Shown here: positions 1-7,036 of the stretch, one piece after another
Numbering within the stretch: the first letter of the stretch is position 1
Layout: each line of letters opens with the position of its first letter
Source of the DNA: Lachnospiraceae bacterium UBA7199
GTDB lineage: Bacteria > Bacillota > Clostridia > Lachnospirales > Lachnospiraceae
Direction: 5' to 3'
Length of the DNA stretch: 37,025 bases
NCBI GenBank assembly: GCA_002490775.1
Contig: DKUR01000083.1
Location: 64,363-101,387 of the forward strand
Notes under the pieces: generated by a model
The model's input: the letters and a program-made list of their open reading frames with translations, nothing else
The model's database searches: none
What the model was told of the DNA's origin: nothing
Position numbers and translations under genes: made by a program

Positions 1-22
1 CAAAGCCTGGCATCCGTTGTTT
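1..22 (-). repeat. Palindromic repeat, truncated copy E
   Basis: Read on the minus strand, the bases right after the pnp stop codon are AACAACGGATGCCAGGCTTT followed by G. This matches the first half of the complete repeat at 15669-15707. The window start cuts off the second half. The repeat abuts the pnp stop with no spacer. It is one of several intergenic copies of the same 25-bp imperfect hairpin with conserved flanks. Confidence 0.75.
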
Positions 23-2112
23 TATACCTGTGCCACATCCTTCATGGAAAAACTCATTCTTCCCATCTTATCCTTGCCAAGACATACAACTGTTACTTTA
101 TCCCCAAGGGTAAGAACATCTTCCACTCTGTTAATTCTCTCTTTAGCAATCTTTGAAATATGAACCATTCCCTCCTTGCCAGGTGCAAATTCAACAAAAG
201 CGCCAAATTCCTTAATACTTACTACGATACCCTTGAAAATTTGTCCTTCCTGATAATCTGTCACAATTGTCTTAATATATTCTACTGCCTTATCCATCAT
301 AACAGCATCTGTTCCACAGACAGAAACATTGCCCTCATCTGTAATATCAATCTTAACGCCTGTACGTGCAATAATCTCATTGATGGTTTTGCCACGCTGC
401 CCTACTACATCACCAATCTTTTCAGGATCAATCTGAATGGAAATAATCTTAGGCGCATATGGGCCAACCTCCGGTCTGGGTTCAGCAATTGCCTTCTTCA
501 TACAATTATCCATGATAAACAATCTGGCCTCACGACATCTTGCAATTGCCCCTTCCACGATAGGTCTTGTAAGACCGTGGATCTTAATGTCCATCTGGAT
601 TGCAGTAATGCCTTCTGTGGTTCCTGTTACCTTAAAATCCATATCTCCAAAGAAGTCCTCAAGTCCCTGTATATCCGTAAGAAGAACAAAATCATCATCT
701 GTGTCTCCGGTTACCAGACCGCAGGAAATACCTGCAACCATTTTCTTAATGGGTACGCCTGCTGCCATCAGCGACATACAGGATGCACAGGTAGACGCCA
801 TTGAAGTGGAGCCATTAGATTCAAAGGTTTCTGATACGGTACGGATTGCATAGGGGAATTCTTCCTCCGAAGGAAGCACAGGTATTAATGCCCTCTCTGC
901 CAATGCTCCATGTCCGATTTCTCTTCTTCCAGGTCCTCTTGAAGGCTTTGTCTCACCTACAGAATAAGAAGGGAAATTGTAATGATGCATGTAACGTTTG
1001 CTGACTTCATTTTCATCAAGACCGTCAATTTTCTGCTGCTCAGATAACGGAGCCAAAGTACATACATTGCAGATCTGTGTCTGCCCTCTGGTAAACATTG
1101 CTGAACCATGTACTCTGGGAATAATATCAACCTCAGCAGCCAAAGGACGGATCTGCGTGATCTCACGTCCGTCAGGGCGCTTATGATCCTTTAAAATCAT
1201 TTTGCGGACTGTCTTTTTCTCATATTGGTAAATGGCTTCTCCAAGTACAGCCATCCACTCTTCATTTTCTGCAAATGCTTCTTCCAGCTTCTCGGTAATA
1301 TTCTTGATATTTTCTTCACGGACCTGCTTTTCGTCTGTGAATACCGCTTCTTCCATCTCTTCTGGAGGCACGATTTCTTTCATGGCTGCAAACAACTCTT
1401 CCGGCACTGCACAACTTGTATATTCGTGTTTCTTTTTGCCCACTTCAGCCACCATCTGATTCATAAAGGCAATGATCGTCTGATTAATTTCGTGTGCCTT
1501 GTAAATTGCATCAATCATCTTTTCTTCAGGGATCTCATTGGCCCCTGCTTCAATCATGATTACTTTTTCTGAAGTAGAAGCAACTGTCAAATTCAAATCT
1601 CCGTTTTTCCATTGTTCCTGAGAAGGATTGATCACCAATTCACCATCTATCATGCCAACCTGCGTCATGGCACAAGGACCATCAAAAGGAATGTCTGAAA
1701 TACAGGTTGCAATTGCTGCACCCAGCATAGCCACCAGTTCAGGACGACATTCAGGATCAACACTCATTACCATATTGTTTAAAGTTACATCATTCCGGTA
1801 GTCCTTTGGAAACAAAGGGCGCATTGGCCTGTCAATAACGCGGCTTGTAAGGATCGCATTTTCAGAAGCCTTTCCTTCTCTTTTATTAAACCCTCCAGGA
1901 ATCTTACCTACTGCATATAATTTCTCTTCATACTCTACACTAAGGGGGAAGAAATCAATCCCCTCTCTTGGCTTGTCCGATGCAGTTGCTGTGGATAATA
2001 CTGTGGTATCCCCATAATGCATGAACGCGCACCCATTTGCCTGTTTCCCTACTCTGTCTATGTCGACTTTAAGGGTACGTCCTGCAAGTTCCATTGAAAA
2101 CGTCTTGTACAT
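22..2112 (-). CDS. pnp: Polynucleotide phosphorylase
   Basis: Cytoplasmic 3'-to-5' exoribonuclease that degrades RNA phosphorolytically to nucleoside diphosphates and can also add 3' tails. The 696 residues match the usual family length. Two RNase PH-type domains with a helical linker occupy about residues 1-550. A KH domain follows with its GQRG loop at about 571-574, then a C-terminal S1 domain from about 623 to 690 (motifs GIVVSIKEFGAFVEF and GMVHISKI). It lies 113 nt downstream of rpsO, the classical rpsO-pnp pair, and is probably co-transcribed from the promoter at 2583-2611. The spacer contains two strong hairpins. In enterobacteria a hairpin at this place is the target of RNase III and PNPase autoregulation; the same here is inference. 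The identification is secure. Confidence 0.98.
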   Translation of the reverse strand: MYKTFSMELAGRTLKVDIDRVGKQANGCAFMHYGDTTVLSTATASDKPREGIDFFPLSVEYEEKLYAVGKIPGGFNKREGKASENAILTSRVIDRPMRPLFPKDYRNDVTLNNMVMSVDPECRPELVAMLGAAIATCISDIPFDGPCAMTQVGMIDGELVINPSQEQWKNGDLNLTVASTSEKVIMIEAGANEIPEEKMIDAIYKAHEINQTIIAFMNQMVAEVGKKKHEYTSCAVPEELFAAMKEIVPPEEMEEAVFTDEKQVREENIKNITEKLEEAFAENEEWMAVLGEAIYQYEKKTVRKMILKDHKRPDGREITQIRPLAAEVDIIPRVHGSAMFTRGQTQICNVCTLAPLSEQQKIDGLDENEVSKRYMHHYNFPSYSVGETKPSRGPGRREIGHGALAERALIPVLPSEEEFPYAIRTVSETFESNGSTSMASTCASCMSLMAAGVPIKKMVAGISCGLVTGDTDDDFVLLTDIQGLEDFFGDMDFKVTGTTEGITAIQMDIKIHGLTRPIVEGAIARCREARLFIMDNCMKKAIAEPRPEVGPYAPKIISIQIDPEKIGDVVGQRGKTINEIIARTGVKIDITDEGNVSVCGTDAVMMDKAVEYIKTIVTDYQEGQIFKGIVVSIKEFGAFVEFAPGKEGMVHISKIAKERINRVEDVLTLGDKVTVVCLGKDKMGRMSFSMKDVAQV

Positions 2113-2139
2113 ATTCTCTCTCCTTTTCTTATCTTACCG

Positions 2140-2169
2140 GCTGTCTGTGCATGCTTTCTGCACAGCAGC
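2140..2169 (-). promoter_or_regulatory. Stem-loop in pnp 5' leader (possible RNase processing or autoregulation site)
   Basis: On the minus strand the arms CTGTGCA and TGCACAG (7 bp, at 2159-2165 and 2145-2151) enclose a 7-nt loop and are extended by GCTG/CAGC around one bulged base. The hairpin lies about 28 nt upstream of the pnp start and has no U-tract, so it is not a terminator. By analogy with other bacteria it may be a processing or PNPase autoregulation site. Confidence 0.5.
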
Positions 2170-2178
2170 ATATTACAA

Positions 2179-2212
2179 AGGGCGGAGTCCGAATTTCGGT
2201 ATGCTCCGCCCT
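2179..2212 (-). terminator. Hairpin after rpsO (weak terminator or mRNA-stabilising stem)
   Basis: The arms AGGGCGGAG (2179-2187) and CTCCGCCCT (2204-2212) pair perfectly over 9 bp. An inner CCGAA/TTCGG helix extends the structure. On the minus strand the hairpin is followed by only TTTGT, a weak U-tract. It starts 13 nt past the rpsO stop, so partial termination before pnp is plausible. Confidence 0.55.
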
Positions 2213-2225
2213 AAAACTGCCATCT

Positions 2226-2492
2226 TTACTTTCTAAGTCCCAGTTTTTCAATCAAAGCACGATATCTTTCAATATCTTTCTCTTTCAGATAATTAAGAAG
2301 ACCACGTCTTTGACCTACCATCTTGAACATACCTCTTCTGGAATGATTATCCTTCGGATGTTCTTTCAAATGATCTGTAAGTTCCTGAATTCTTGCTGAT
2401 AATACTGCAATCTGTACTTCCGGTGAACCTGTATCACCTTCACATCTTGCATATTCTTTCATAATAGCTGTTTTCTTTTCTTTAGAAATCAT
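2226..2492 (-). CDS. rpsO: 30S ribosomal protein S15
   Basis: Primary 16S rRNA-binding protein of the small-subunit platform. At 88 residues it has the exact family length. The hallmark segments GDTGSPEVQIAVLS, LKEHPKDNHSRRGMF and the C-terminal GLLNYLKEKD are all visible. The start has a good GGAGG site a few bases upstream. It is the first gene of the rpsO-pnp unit, with its own sigma-A promoter and a structured leader of about 85 nt, which fits the S15 leader autoregulation known in other bacteria. Confidence 0.98.
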   Translation of the reverse strand: MISKEKKTAIMKEYARCEGDTGSPEVQIAVLSARIQELTDHLKEHPKDNHSRRGMFKMVGQRRGLLNYLKEKDIERYRALIEKLGLRK

Positions 2493-2521
2493 TGTATTTC
2501 CTCCTTATTTTCAAACCGCCT

Positions 2522-2562
2522 GATGCCAGGAAGTGGTCGGAGTGTCCAAACTTCTGAGCATC
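2522..2562 (-). promoter_or_regulatory. Structured rpsO 5' leader (possible S15-binding element)
   Basis: In the rpsO leader RNA, GAUGC pairs with GCAUC, CAG with CUG and AAGU with ACUU, giving a 12-bp helix interrupted by two single-base bulges and closed by a loop of about 15 nt. It lies between the promoter and the ribosome-binding site. S15 proteins repress their own mRNA through diverse leader structures, so this is a candidate autoregulatory element. No known motif was matched. Confidence 0.4.
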
Positions 2563-2582
2563 GGCTGATTTCATGCTTATTT

Positions 2583-2611
2583 ATGATAGCATAACTCCTC
2601 TTATGTGTAAA
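2583..2611 (-). promoter_or_regulatory. Sigma-A promoter of rpsO-pnp
   Basis: Minus strand: -35 TTTACA (2606-2611), 17-bp spacer, -10 TATCAT (2583-2588). It lies about 90 bp upstream of the rpsO start, and transcription would begin near 2576. It sits just past the end of the NlpC/P60 gene, so rpsO-pnp can be expressed independently of the upstream genes. Confidence 0.65.
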
Positions 2612-2632
2612 GGACTTTTTCATCCTGATTTT

Positions 2633-3691
2633 TTAATCCTGAAGAATCCTCACCATTTTATAAGGTGTTCTATAATTATAGTTGGAAATTTTAATACCCG
2701 TTTTCGGACTGCTGGCATGAATCACCTGCCCATTTCCAATATAGATAGCAACATGGTTGACGGTTCCGCCCTTTGCGTAAAAAATCAAATCCCCAGGCTG
2801 CAGCTCTGATGCATTAATGCTTGTCCCCATGTTAGCCTGCGCTCTTGAGGAATGCGGCAGGGAAACACCATATTTGCCAAATACACTTAAGACAAAACCG
2901 GAGCAGTCTGCACCCTTTGTAAGACTGGTGCCGCCCCAAACGTAAGGGTTGCCTAAAAATTGTTTCGCATATTGACACAAATCTACACGCACATCCGAAA
3001 CACCTTGTCCATACAAAAGCTCTGTCATTGTAATGGCTGTTTCCAAATCCGATTTCACTTCCACATAATCACTGGATACAAAAACCTCTTCATCATCCAG
3101 ATACACTTTGATCCATCCATCATCCTGAATCTCTACTATATCAAGCATTTCCCCTGATGCAACCTGGGTAATCACTTCTGCATCCGTATTTGGAAATTCC
3201 CTGATATTCAAACCATCAGCAGTCGCCACTGCAATTGCTGAAGCAAGTTCCTCCCCGCGTTTTTTTGCCTCAAAACCAGTAAGGAGATATTCCTCCTTCA
3301 CATAACCTTCCACTTTACCGGAAGTAATATAGGCCCATCCATTTTCGCTGCTTACAATTTCACATGCGGCATTTTTAGGAAGCTTGCCCACCAGCTTGCC
3401 TGACTCGTCAGGGGCTTGTCTGATATTTAGGTTGTTTTCTTCCACGTTGCATATGCCAAGGTGGGTATATCCCCATAAAGCGCCCTCTGCCTGCTTTGCA
3501 ATTTCCTTATATTCTGTTTCTGTCAGCTTGGAATAAAAAATATCTCCGATTCCGGCTGTAAGCAATTCTGTCTCTTCCGAATCCTGCTTCCTGCCTTTTT
3601 CATTTGCTTCTGCTGCTTTTAGATTTATTGGTTTTCCAAGGAAAGCTACTGCGGTAAGCACACATATTCCCTGTATCATCTTTCTTTTCAC
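2633..3691 (-). CDS. Secreted SH3-domain NlpC/P60 peptidoglycan hydrolase
   Basis: Likely an exported gamma-D-glutamyl peptidase acting on cell-wall peptides. The 352-residue protein begins with a signal-like segment (basic residues then a hydrophobic stretch to about residue 20). Two SH3b-like wall-binding modules follow, at about 75-140 and 150-215, each with an LNIR core. The C-terminal NlpC/P60 domain spans about 235-352, with Cys263 in ADCSGF, His313 in NHVAIYIG and His325 in VIHAS as the likely catalytic residues. The start is GTG at 3691, supported by GGAGG six bases upstream. An ATG four codons later is the alternative. A perfect consensus promoter precedes it, so the gene is probably strongly and constitutively transcribed. 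Confidence 0.93.
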   Translation of the reverse strand: MKRKMIQGICVLTAVAFLGKPINLKAAEANEKGRKQDSEETELLTAGIGDIFYSKLTETEYKEIAKQAEGALWGYTHLGICNVEENNLNIRQAPDESGKLVGKLPKNAACEIVSSENGWAYITSGKVEGYVKEEYLLTGFEAKKRGEELASAIAVATADGLNIREFPNTDAEVITQVASGEMLDIVEIQDDGWIKVYLDDEEVFVSSDYVEVKSDLETAITMTELLYGQGVSDVRVDLCQYAKQFLGNPYVWGGTSLTKGADCSGFVLSVFGKYGVSLPHSSRAQANMGTSINASELQPGDLIFYAKGGTVNHVAIYIGNGQVIHASSPKTGIKISNYNYRTPYKMVRILQD

Positions 3692-3739
3692 GCCTGACCT
3701 CCAAAGTTGTTACAAAATTATTACAAATTCATCATTGCC

Positions 3740-3768
3740 ATTATAGCAAGTTCCCTTTGGTCTGTCAA
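3740..3768 (-). promoter_or_regulatory. Perfect consensus sigma-A promoter of the NlpC/P60 gene
   Basis: Minus strand: -35 TTGACA (3763-3768), 17-bp spacer, -10 TATAAT (3740-3745), with no mismatch to consensus. It lies between the ribF stop and the NlpC/P60 start, 50-80 bp upstream of the GTG. No clear terminator was seen after ribF, so readthrough from the upstream operon may add to expression. Confidence 0.85.
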
Positions 3769-3787
3769 CGAGTGTTTATGGACTTTT

Positions 3788-4720
3788 TTATGCATATGCC
3801 TTTTCAAGATGATATTTTCTTCCCTGTTCAATATCTTTTTCCATCTGTTCCTTCAGCTTTTCAACGCTCTCAAATTTTTGTTCAGGCCGCTTAAATTGTA
3901 ACAATTCCGTCACAATTTTTCTGCCATACATGTCCTTGTCAAAGTCATACAAATAGGTTTCCACGCTGATATTACTGGTAGAATTTACCGTAGGTTTCAG
4001 TCCGATATTTGTTATCCCCGGATAAACTGCTCCTTCAAAAAGCACCCGCGAATAATACACTCCTTTAGGAGGAAGCAGCTTTTCCTTCTCAGGATACAGG
4101 TTTAAAGTAGGCATCCCCATCTTTCTTCCAAGCCGGTTTCCACGCTCTACCTGCCCTTCAAAGCTGTAAAATCTTCCAAGAAGCCGGGCAGTCTTCTCCA
4201 TATCCCCTTTTTCAACCTCTTCCCTTACATAAGTAGAACTGATCTCCCGCCTTTCTTCATATACCTTATTTATAATCTCTACCTGATAATCCAACCGCCC
4301 TGCCATCTGGATAAGAAGCTCCTTGTTGCCAAGCCCTTTATAGCCAAAGGACACATCTTCTCCGGCAGCAATATATCCTGCATGCATCTGACGAACAAGA
4401 ATTTTTTCCACAAATTCCTCAGGCGGCGTAGCAGCAGTCTCTTCATTTAACGGAAATTCTACCAAAATATCTACGCCTATAGCTTCAAATAACTGTCTTT
4501 TTTCATACCGGGTGGTAAGCTCTGCCTCCTTCGACTGCCCAAAAAAAGCTGCTGCAGAAGGATGAAAGGTAAAAACCACTGCAGCCATTTTCTTTTCTTT
4601 CATTTTAATGATATGGGACAAAAGCTCCATATGCCCCCTGTGTACACCATCAAACTTTCCAATGGCAACAGCAGATTTTTGTTCTATCTGAAATTTAATT
4701 GTGTCACAAATAATCTTCAT
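3788..4720 (-). CDS. ribF: Bifunctional riboflavin kinase / FAD synthetase
   Basis: Converts riboflavin to FMN and then FAD with ATP. At 310 residues it has the usual bifunctional length. The N-terminal nucleotidyltransferase domain carries GKFDGVHRGHMELL at about residues 22-35 and ISSTYVREEVEKGD at about 160-173. The C-terminal flavokinase domain (about 183-305) has GRKMGMPTLNL, PPKGVYYSR and GITNIGLKPTV. It is the last gene of the rimP-to-ribF operon, 25 nt after truB. The truB-ribF pairing is common in Firmicutes. Confidence 0.97.
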   Translation of the reverse strand: MKIICDTIKFQIEQKSAVAIGKFDGVHRGHMELLSHIIKMKEKKMAAVVFTFHPSAAAFFGQSKEAELTTRYEKRQLFEAIGVDILVEFPLNEETAATPPEEFVEKILVRQMHAGYIAAGEDVSFGYKGLGNKELLIQMAGRLDYQVEIINKVYEERREISSTYVREEVEKGDMEKTARLLGRFYSFEGQVERGNRLGRKMGMPTLNLYPEKEKLLPPKGVYYSRVLFEGAVYPGITNIGLKPTVNSTSNISVETYLYDFDKDMYGRKIVTELLQFKRPEQKFESVEKLKEQMEKDIEQGRKYHLEKAYA

Positions 4721-4745
4721 AATCCATCCTTATCCACCATTTGTA

Positions 4746-5675
4746 TTACACTTCCGGTAAAAAAAGCTTCACTGGACAAAACAAACTGTACTGCCTCTTG
4801 TAACTGTAGATCCCGTAAAAAATCCCTCTGTGGTCATACACCCGCATCTCTTGTCCATCTTTTATTTTTCCTGAAATCTTATATACAGAAACACTTTCTG
4901 GTTGAAAATCCTCCAAATTCAACTGGTTTCCATTTTTAAGTGTTTTAAATCGCTCTTCTCTCACGTAAATAGCAGGGATTTTCTCAAACATCTTCTCTAT
5001 TGGAATCACTACCTGGGAAAGCTGTCCTTTTTCCGCAAGACTTTGAAGCTGTTCAAGGGTATATGCCTGATCTATTTTAAACTCACCTACTTTTGTCCTC
5101 ATCAAGCTTGCCATAACGCCGCCGCATCCAAGGTTCTGCCCAATATCATGGCACAAGGTTCTGATATAAGTGCCCTTTGAGCATTTTACTCTGATGGTAT
5201 ATTCTGGATGCGCTTTTTTTATCACTTCTATCTCATAAACAGTGACCGGCCTGGGTTTTCTCTCAATTTCTTTTCCTTCCCTTGCAAGCTCATAGAGTTT
5301 TTTTCCATTAACCTTAAGGGCCGAATACATGGGAGGAATCTGCTGCAAATCCCCCTGAAAGGAAGCAATTACCTGCTTTACCTGCTCTGGATCGATCTCT
5401 ACATTTTTTCTGCTTAAAACTGTTCCTGAAAGATCCTGTGTATCCGTAACGATCCCAAGCCGCAAAACTGCAATATATTCTTTGGTTCTATCTGCAAGCA
5501 GATCGCAAAGCTTTGTTCCGTTTCCGAGACATACAGGAAGAACCCCCACCGCATCCGGATCAAGGGTTCCTGTGTGACCAATTTTTTTCTGTTTACAAAT
5601 ACCACGAAGCCTGGCTACCACATCATGAGATGTATAGCCGGCTTCTTTATATACATTTATCATTCCATGATACAT
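4746..5675 (-). CDS. truB: tRNA pseudouridine(55) synthase
   Basis: Isomerises U55 of the T-loop of elongator tRNAs to pseudouridine. The 309-residue protein starts with GMINVYKEAGYTSHDVV and has the signature GHTGTLDPDAVGVLPV, in which Asp39 is the catalytic aspartate. Downstream come GTYIRTLCHDIG and a C-terminal PUA-like region. It lies 29 nt after nrnA and 25 nt before ribF in the same operon, its standard location beside infB-rbfA. Confidence 0.97.
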   Translation of the reverse strand: MYHGMINVYKEAGYTSHDVVARLRGICKQKKIGHTGTLDPDAVGVLPVCLGNGTKLCDLLADRTKEYIAVLRLGIVTDTQDLSGTVLSRKNVEIDPEQVKQVIASFQGDLQQIPPMYSALKVNGKKLYELAREGKEIERKPRPVTVYEIEVIKKAHPEYTIRVKCSKGTYIRTLCHDIGQNLGCGGVMASLMRTKVGEFKIDQAYTLEQLQSLAEKGQLSQVVIPIEKMFEKIPAIYVREERFKTLKNGNQLNLEDFQPESVSVYKISGKIKDGQEMRVYDHRGIFYGIYSYKRQYSLFCPVKLFLPEV

Positions 5676-5704
5676 ATTTGATCCTAAGCCTTTCTTTAAA
5701 TCTG

Positions 5705-6658
5705 CTATAACTGCTGCGCGATCTGCGCTGCTAAATTGTTGGCTATATCATGAAAAGTTCCCTGCATCGTAACTCCTGCAGCCCTCACATGCCCGCCGCC
5801 TCCAAAGAAAGCCGCCACCTTGGCAACATCCACTTTTCCATTAGACCGCAGACTTACCTTATACTTCATGGATTCAATCTGATACATAAAAATTGCACAT
5901 TCCACACCTTTGGTATTTCTTAATTGACTTACAATTCCCTCCAGATCACTAGGCTCTGCCTGATAAAAATTCATGGTTTTTTTATCAATCATGCTGACCA
6001 CGCATCTGCCATCCATAAAAAGAATGCTCTCTAAAAGCGCCCTGCCTAAAATCTGGTTTTGAACATAGGTCTTCTCATAAAAAGTTTCATCAATCAGTCT
6101 GGAAAAATCAAAACCATAATGAATCAGCTCCGCTGCAATCTTTAATGTTTCCGGTGATGTGTTAGAATACTGAAACACTCCTGTATCATGAATCATTCCG
6201 ATATATAATGCCTTGGCTATTTCCACATCGATCAAAGACTTATCTTCCATTACTTTATAAACAAGCTCACTGGCAGAACTTGCCGAAGGCTCAATATAAT
6301 TCACCATTCCAGTTCCGCTATTGCTTATATGGTGATCTATATTAATGGTTTTTTTTGCACTGTCAAAATATTTTTCGGCCTCGCCGATCCTTGTCTTATC
6401 GGAATCTAACACTATGAATACATCAAAAACATCTGTCTTTGTACAAAAATCTGTATGTATTTCATCTATGTCCTTTATACAGTTAAAGATATCTGCCGGC
6501 TTTTCAAGCATGACCTGAACCTCTGCCATAGGACACGTTTTTTTCAAGTAAAGATAAAGCCCCATAACTGCCCCGACACAGTCTCCATCGGGGCGCAAAT
6601 GACCACTGATACCAATGGCCGCCGCATTTTTTACTTCTTCACAAATATTCATAACCAT
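5705..6658 (-). CDS. nrnA: DHH/DHHA1 phosphoesterase, oligoribonuclease NrnA type
   Basis: Predicted Mn-dependent hydrolase of nanoRNAs and/or pAp. The 317 residues hold the DHH family motifs: RPDGDCVGA (Asp24, Asp26), IVLDSDKT, the DHH triad in NIDHHISN and HDTGVFQYSN. The C-terminal DHHA1 domain has the glycine-rich FFGGGGHVRAAG. Two in-frame ATGs lie at 6658 and 6652. The GGAGA site is close to the first and better spaced for the second. It sits between rbfA and truB, as in many Firmicutes. Cyclic-di-nucleotide phosphodiesterase activity of related proteins cannot be excluded. Confidence 0.92.
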   Translation of the reverse strand: MVMNICEEVKNAAAIGISGHLRPDGDCVGAVMGLYLYLKKTCPMAEVQVMLEKPADIFNCIKDIDEIHTDFCTKTDVFDVFIVLDSDKTRIGEAEKYFDSAKKTINIDHHISNSGTGMVNYIEPSASSASELVYKVMEDKSLIDVEIAKALYIGMIHDTGVFQYSNTSPETLKIAAELIHYGFDFSRLIDETFYEKTYVQNQILGRALLESILFMDGRCVVSMIDKKTMNFYQAEPSDLEGIVSQLRNTKGVECAIFMYQIESMKYKVSLRSNGKVDVAKVAAFFGGGGHVRAAGVTMQGTFHDIANNLAAQIAQQL

Positions 6659-6670
6659 CGATCTCCGTTT

Positions 6671-7036
6671 TTACTCTTCATCATCTTTCCGGTTAACTTC
6701 ATCAATCAGTTTAGACATTTTCACGCCATATGCAATGGACTGATCCACAATAAAGCGTATTTCCGGTGTATTCCTAAGATTAACTCTTCTTGCAAGTTCT
6801 TTGCGGATATAGCCTTCTGCACTTTTTAAGCCTTCCAGCGTGGCCTTTTGCAGATCCTCATCTCCATATACGCTGATCCATGCTTTGCAGGTCTTTAAAT
6901 CAGGCGCAACTTCCACAGAAACCACAGAAGTTAAAGGACTGATTCTGGGATCTTTTAAATCTCCTCTGATGATTTCTGCCAAAGTTTTTTGTACTTCCCC
7001 GTTAATACGGGTATTTTTCATACTGTTTTTTCTCAC
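6671..7036 (-). CDS. rbfA: 30S ribosome-binding factor A
   Basis: Assembly factor that binds the immature 30S subunit near helix 1 of 16S rRNA and is needed for late maturation and cold growth. The 121-residue length and the segments INGEVQKTLAEIIRGDLKD, DPRISPLTSV and LRNTPEIRFIVDQSI are typical. The likely start is GTG at 7036, which overlaps the infB stop by 4 nt (GTGA) and has GGAGG seven bases upstream inside infB, implying translational coupling. An ATG five codons later is the alternative. Confidence 0.97.
   Translation of the reverse strand: MRKNSMKNTRINGEVQKTLAEIIRGDLKDPRISPLTSVVSVEVAPDLKTCKAWISVYGDEDLQKATLEGLKSAEGYIRKELARRVNLRNTPEIRFIVDQSIAYGVKMSKLIDEVNRKDDEE

Noticed and set aside
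160..804. Long plus-strand open frame opposite pnp
   Set aside because: Shadow of the pnp coding sequence; composition is Cys/Asn/Leu-rich and no start signal is present.
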